From NCBI RefSeq assembly GCF_000961095.1, contig NZ_CP011058.1, positions 5,596,001 through 5,660,000 on the forward strand: DNA of 64,000 bases. The letters run 5' to 3'. Position numbers and translations under genes: made by a program. Shown one piece after another: positions 61,658 through 64,000 of the stretch (its first letter is position 1; each line of letters begins with the position of its first letter). The notes under the pieces are model-generated. The model had not been told where the DNA came from and did no database searches. It saw only the letters and a list, made by a program, of their open reading frames with translations. The stretch comes from Paenibacillus beijingensis (GTDB taxonomy: Bacteria > Bacillota > Bacilli > Paenibacillales > Paenibacillaceae).

Positions 61658-62799
61658 TTGCCGCCGCTCCCTCCAGATGCAAGCTTTTCGAAGGAAGACA
61701 GCGCCGAGCAAGCGCCGCATTTGGCGCATCCCGCCCCGCTCGCCTCCGCAGAAATTCCTTCGTCAGCCAATATCGCAGCCACTTGCCGATAAACGCTTTC
61801 CATATATTCGCTCGTCGGCGGCACCGCATCCTCCAGCAGCGTTCCGCGCAATGGGCGGAGCGGAACGACGAACGGGTATACGCCCATCCTTGCCGCACGC
61901 GCGCAGCCTTCCAGCGTCCGGTCCACATTTTCTCCCATTCCTAAAATGACGTACGTGCTGACCTGGTTTCTCCCGAATATGGCTACCGCCTGTTCGAATG
62001 CTTTGAAGTACGTTTCGAGCGTGATGCCCGATTTGGAAGGCATTATCGTCCGCCGCACATCTTCGTCGAACGACTCGACATGCAGTCCGATCGTCGTAGC
62101 CCCGGCCTCTTTAAGCACCCGGTAGAGACCGTCGTCCTCGGGAGGCTCGCACTGCACCTGGATCGGGAGGCTGCTCACCTCACGGATCGCCTTGACGCAT
62201 TCGGCCAAGTGCAGCGCGCCCCGGTCCGTTTCGTTCGGCGTCCCGGTCGTCAGCGTAATTTGCTTAATGCCGTCCAGCTCTTCCGCCGCCTGAACGACCT
62301 CCGCAAGCTGCTGCGGGGTTTTCATCGCAACGGTGCTTCCCGATTCCAATGAATTTCCGATTGCGCAAAATTTGCAGCGCTGGCTTGGCGCCCAGCGGAT
62401 ACAGCTTTGAATGACGGTGCTAGCGAGTACGTCGGCGCTGTGAAGGACGGCAATTTTGTTGTACGGGATTCCGTCTTTTGTCGTCCGGTCGTAAAACTTC
62501 GGACGCGCTACCGGATCCAGATACATCAAGCTTTTTCCTTCATATTGGAGTACGAGCCCTTCTTCCGTATCCGCCAGCGAATAAGGGGAAGTTTGTGCGG
62601 GACCGTTCAATGTCGGGAGCATGACAGCCCTCTCTCCCATCACAAAAGCGCGATCGTCGGTCGGTCCGGCTCCTCCGCGCCTGCTGCCTTCGATAAGCCC
62701 GTTCGAGCGCAGCCCCTTGTTGTGCAGATCGACCAGCCAGCTGGCATAGGATCGGCTTGCCGGTTCATCTTTTGCATCCTCTTGCTTCATGGAGAGCAT
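61654..62799 (-). CDS. Radical SAM protein, MSMEG_0568/Sll0785-like
   Basis: The 381-residue protein has an iron-sulfur site CIRWAPSQRCKFC (Cys 133, 142, 145; CX8CX2C instead of the usual CX3CX2C), followed by AIGNSLESG. A C-terminal GCAKCGACS (Cys 358, 361, 364) may bind a second cluster. The barrel motifs ITLTTGTPNETDRGALHLAE and GATTIGLHVESFDEDVRRTI follow. It is the first gene of the operon. I chose the ATG at 62799 after AAAGGTG; ATG 62790 and a TTG at 62823 are alternatives. The radical reaction is unknown. Confidence 0.88.
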   Translation of the reverse strand: MLSMKQEDAKDEPASRSYASWLVDLHNKGLRSNGLIEGSRRGGAGPTDDRAFVMGERAVMLPTLNGPAQTSPYSLADTEEGLVLQYEGKSLMYLDPVARPKFYDRTTKDGIPYNKIAVLHSADVLASTVIQSCIRWAPSQRCKFCAIGNSLESGSTVAMKTPQQLAEVVQAAEELDGIKQITLTTGTPNETDRGALHLAECVKAIREVSSLPIQVQCEPPEDDGLYRVLKEAGATTIGLHVESFDEDVRRTIMPSKSGITLETYFKAFEQAVAIFGRNQVSTYVILGMGENVDRTLEGCARAARMGVYPFVVPLRPLRGTLLEDAVPPTSEYMESVYRQVAAILADEGISAEASGAGCAKCGACSALSSFEKLASGGSGGK

Positions 62800-63072
62800 A
62801 TCAATCCACACCTTTCTTCCCAAGTATGTAACGCTCGCTTGCTTTGTGTTATCTTATATTCCATATGATGACGGAAATCCGGCCATCCGTGATCATCCAC
62901 TAAAGCAGTTTTTTTCCCATCCACCTCAAGCGGGAACAAAAGCATAGAATCATACGCTGCATCGAGACAGACCGGATCCGGCTGCTTATAATCGGTGGAA
63001 TATTCTCTTACATTTAGCTATAATGAACGTAATCGCGGTGCGAATGATCAAACTTAATCGTTGGAGGCTGCT
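62800..63072. promoter_or_regulatory. Divergent control region of the Nit1C-like operon and MocR gene
   Basis: On the plus strand TATAAT at 63019-63024 is a likely -10 for the MocR gene, with a poor -35. On the minus strand a TATAAG near 62855 may serve the operon. No clear direct repeats for a MocR protein were found by eye. Confidence 0.45.
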
Positions 63073-64000
63073 ATGGAATGGAGACCGAGCAAAGCGGAAG
63101 GTGTGCCCATTTATAAGCAAATTGCCTATTATATGGAAACCCGAATCTTTAACGGCGAATATCCGCCGGGCGGATCTCTGCCCTCGGAACGATTTTTGGC
63201 GTCCGAAATGGGCGTCAACAGAAGCACGATTATTTCCGCTTATGACGAGCTGCATGCGGTCGGGCTTGTGAAACGGGTTAAAGGGATCGGCACAATCGTG
63301 AGTCCCGATGTGTACGAGGAAGGGCCGCAGAAGCGCGTGCCGAATTGGGAGCAGTATGTGCGGAGCGGTTTTTTTCAGATCAACAATCCGATTAATCAGC
63401 AAATTTACCGCATTATACAGAGCAAAGATGAGATGATCAATTTTGCGATCGGCGACTTATCGATGGATTTGCAGCCGATTTCGCTGCTGCAAAGCATTCA
63501 TCGCTCGATGGAAATTAGCCAGTATTTGGGATATGAACATTTGCAGGGCAATATCAAATTACGCGAATCCATTTCAGCCCATCTTCAGAAGTACCGTGAA
63601 ATCGAAACGACTCCTTCTTCCATCATCATAACATCGGGCGCCCAACAGGCCCTTCACCTTATTATTCAATGCTTATTGAAGCCGGGCGATGCGGTCGCGA
63701 TCGAAGATCCGTCCTATGCTTATTCGCTGCCAATCTTTCATTCGGCCGGCCTGAAAACGTACTTTCTACCGACTGAACCGGAAGGGATCGACCCCGAGCA
63801 CATCATTTCGTTATACAAGCGGAACCGGATCAAAATGGTGTTTCTAAACCCTACGTTTCAAAATCCTACAGGGACAACGATGACGATGGAGAGAAAGCAG
63901 AAAATCATTGAAATCTCGACGAAATACGGAATTCCGATTGTCGAGGATGACCCTTACAGCATTACCGGTTACGACCACCAGCCGGTTGCGACACTCAAAT
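63073..64000 (+). CDS. MocR/GabR-type regulator (GntR domain plus aminotransferase domain), 3' end outside
   Basis: The frame is open from the ATG at 63073 (GGAGG 8 bases upstream) to the window end, at least 309 codons. A GntR winged helix (IYKQIAYYMETRIFNGEYPP, then LASEMGVNRSTIISAYDELH) is followed by a class I aminotransferase-like domain (ITSGAQQALHLIIQCLLKPG, NPTFQNPTGTTM, VEDDPYS). The PLP lysine would lie beyond the window. MocR regulators sense amines or PLP and often control a divergent operon, here the Nit1C-like cluster (inference). Confidence 0.92.
   Translation, partial: MEWRPSKAEGVPIYKQIAYYMETRIFNGEYPPGGSLPSERFLASEMGVNRSTIISAYDELHAVGLVKRVKGIGTIVSPDVYEEGPQKRVPNWEQYVRSGFFQINNPINQQIYRIIQSKDEMINFAIGDLSMDLQPISLLQSIHRSMEISQYLGYEHLQGNIKLRESISAHLQKYREIETTPSSIIITSGAQQALHLIIQCLLKPGDAVAIEDPSYAYSLPIFHSAGLKTYFLPTEPEGIDPEHIISLYKRNRIKMVFLNPTFQNPTGTTMTMERKQKIIEISTKYGIPIVEDDPYSITGYDHQPVATLK

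Overview
The window looks like a chromosomal piece of a moderately high-GC, endospore-forming Bacillales bacterium, most likely Paenibacillus or a close relative. The grounds are a gerP spore-germination operon, a YjcZ-type mini-protein, a Met T-box leader, TTGACA/TATAAT promoters, AGGAGG ribosome-binding sites, a stalk-domain (copper amine oxidase N-terminal-like) secreted protein, and a very large multimodular secreted glycosidase. No tRNA, rRNA, CRISPR array, prophage or intact insertion sequence was seen. Most genes lie on the minus strand.

Layout. 0-4.3 kb: a 5'-truncated alpha/beta hydrolase, ccdA and a zinc importer (znuA-znuC-znuB) behind a strong promoter with a Zur-like palindrome. 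4.4-9.3 kb: metG with a T-box leader, yidD, and a secreted stalk/PKD protein. 9.5-13 kb: a small membrane protein, an Hsp20-like protein, gerPA-gerPE and a YjcZ-like gene. 13-21.4 kb: a GNAT gene and a glycogen operon glgB-glgC-glgD-glgA plus a GH15 glucoamylase-like gene. 21.9-31.4 kb: an RND efflux pump, a BdbC/BdbD disulfide pair, a membrane-anchored alpha/beta hydrolase, a CPA1 antiporter and a second GNAT gene. 31.6-39.4 kb: ampS, a DUF2536 gene, a decayed stretch (DeoR fragment plus another broken gene), cydAB-like oxidase genes, a frameshifted MFS transporter, and a winged-helix regulator. 39.6-52.6 kb: a glycerophosphodiesterase and a fructan-type utilisation locus. 52.7-64 kb: a TetR gene and a ten-gene minus-strand operon resembling the Nit1C/Sll0783-87 nitrogen-starvation cluster, with a divergent MocR-type regulator cut by the window end.

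Two systems stand out. The sugar locus joins a secreted enzyme of about 2150 residues carrying two GH32 catalytic modules and five copies of an accessory beta-sandwich-like module to a GH172 (DUF2961) enzyme, an ABC importer without its own ATPase, an AraC regulator, and CcpA/LacI-type operators. This suggests external fructan breakdown, uptake, and intracellular processing of alpha-fructofuranosyl products. The Nit1C-like operon keeps the radical SAM, GNAT, Sll0783-like, AIR-synthase-like and glycosyltransferase components. Its nitrilase is a two-domain version with a degenerate second half, and it adds an amidohydrolase, a MetF-like reductase, an FMN reductase and a KAS III (FabH) enzyme. 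I know of no description of this combination, and its product or substrate is unknown.

Several tandem repeats sit exactly at gene 3' ends (7 bp near 9.48 kb, 10 bp at 9.8 kb, about 40 bp at 30.8 kb). Coordinates and translations were read by eye. Family names rest on recalled motif similarity, not on a search.
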